From Propionibacteriaceae bacterium (GTDB lineage Bacteria; Actinomycetota; Actinomycetes; Propionibacteriales; Propionibacteriaceae), in contig WRJP01000032.1 in assembly GCA_009778535.1 (NCBI GenBank), forward strand, positions 1 to 14,616: a DNA stretch of 14,616 nucleotides. The letters are read 5' to 3'. This document shows positions 14,373-14,616 of the stretch, in pieces (position 1 is the first letter of the stretch; each line of letters starts with the position of its first letter). A program made the position numbers and the translations under genes. The notes beneath the pieces were generated by a model. The model ran no database searches, was not told the DNA's origin, and saw only the letters and a list, made by a program, of their open reading frames with translations.

Positions 14373-14379
14373 TTCGGAC

Positions 14380-14616
14380 ATGTCTAATATCCTCACAGCC
14401 GTTGCCTGGCCTTACGCGAACGGCCCGCGGCACATCGGGCACGTTTCGGGTTTCGGCGTTCCATCAGATGTTTTTTCTCGTTACATGCGAATGGCTGGCC
14501 ACGATGTTTTGATGGTTTCCGGCACAGACGAACACGGCACACCCATTTCGGTTCAAGCCGAAGCCGAAAACATGACGGCTAGGCAGCTTGCCGACAAATA
14601 CAACCAAGTGATCGCA
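14380..14616 (+). CDS. metG: Methionyl-tRNA synthetase, N-terminal part; 3' end outside the window
   Basis: Charges tRNA(Met) with methionine, including the initiator tRNA. Only 79 residues are in the window; the full enzyme is usually over 500. The class I synthetase start is unmistakable: AVAWPYANGPRHIGHVSGF contains the HIGH signature, followed by VPSDVFSRYMRMAG and LMVSGTDEHGTP, the methionine-pocket region. The frame is open to the right edge. I chose ATG at 14380 (MSNILTAVAWPY) because actinobacterial MetG proteins typically begin this way. The in-frame ATG at 14368 would add four residues and overlaps a candidate -10 box. It diverges from rbsK across a gap of about 124 bases. I see no T-box or long leader. 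Confidence 0.95.
   Translation, partial: MSNILTAVAWPYANGPRHIGHVSGFGVPSDVFSRYMRMAGHDVLMVSGTDEHGTPISVQAEAENMTARQLADKYNQVIA

Noticed and set aside
14256..14379. T-box or other riboswitch before metG
   Set aside because: The gap is too short for a T-box, and no T-box core or antiterminator motif is visible; only small imperfect inverted repeats (ACCTG/CAGGT) are present.
1..14616. CRISPR array, phage defence cassette, tRNA or complete insertion sequence
   Set aside because: No regularly spaced repeats, nuclease or toxin-antitoxin motifs, cloverleaf-like segments or transposase frames were seen on either strand.

Overview
The window looks like ordinary chromosome from a moderate-GC (roughly low to mid 50s percent by eye) actinobacterium. 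The best guess is the Actinomycetaceae side of the phylum. Evidence is the actinobacterial-type PepN, MetG and PyrR sequences, the birA/PH-protein/maf neighbourhood that is also found in mycobacteria, and several genes that appear to start leaderless, a few bases after a TANNNT -10 box. No tRNA, rRNA, CRISPR array, phage gene or transposase gene was seen.

Layout. (1) Positions 1-1549 hold the 3' part of an FGGY sugar kinase that overlaps araD by ATGA, a pentose (L-arabinose / L-ribulose or L-xylulose) catabolic pair. (2) Positions 1550-3302 are the least conventional stretch. They hold a 16-bp perfect palindrome plus an 11-bp tandem repeat, an unrecognised cysteine-rich protein (1615-2394), and a Thr/Pro-rich lipoprotein (2569-3225) bracketed by two nearly identical, same-orientation REP-like inverted repeats. 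The second repeat supplies the stop codon of pyrC. (3) Positions 3298-6058, minus strand, carry a compact pyrR-pyrB-pyrC operon with ATGA overlaps and a strong leader hairpin just before the pyrR Shine-Dalgarno. (4) Aminopeptidase N (minus) and an L-lactate permease (plus) diverge from a region with a perfect 8-bp inverted repeat. (5) Positions 10773-13325 are purE (plus), then birA and a PH-domain membrane protein (minus), then maf (plus), a rearranged, reduced form of a neighbourhood known from mycobacteria. (6) Positions 13347-14616 hold ribokinase (minus) and the 5' end of metG (plus), which runs off the window.

How the genes fit together. Most are housekeeping: pyrimidine and purine synthesis, biotin attachment, nucleotide-pool/cell-division control (maf), tRNA charging, and uptake or use of lactate, pentoses and peptides. 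No previously undescribed multi-gene system is convincingly visible. The most interesting leads are the repeat-bracketed lipoprotein beside an orphan protein, the possible translational switch before pyrR, the candidate operator between pepN and the lactate permease, and the cluster of leaderless starts from 12649 onward.
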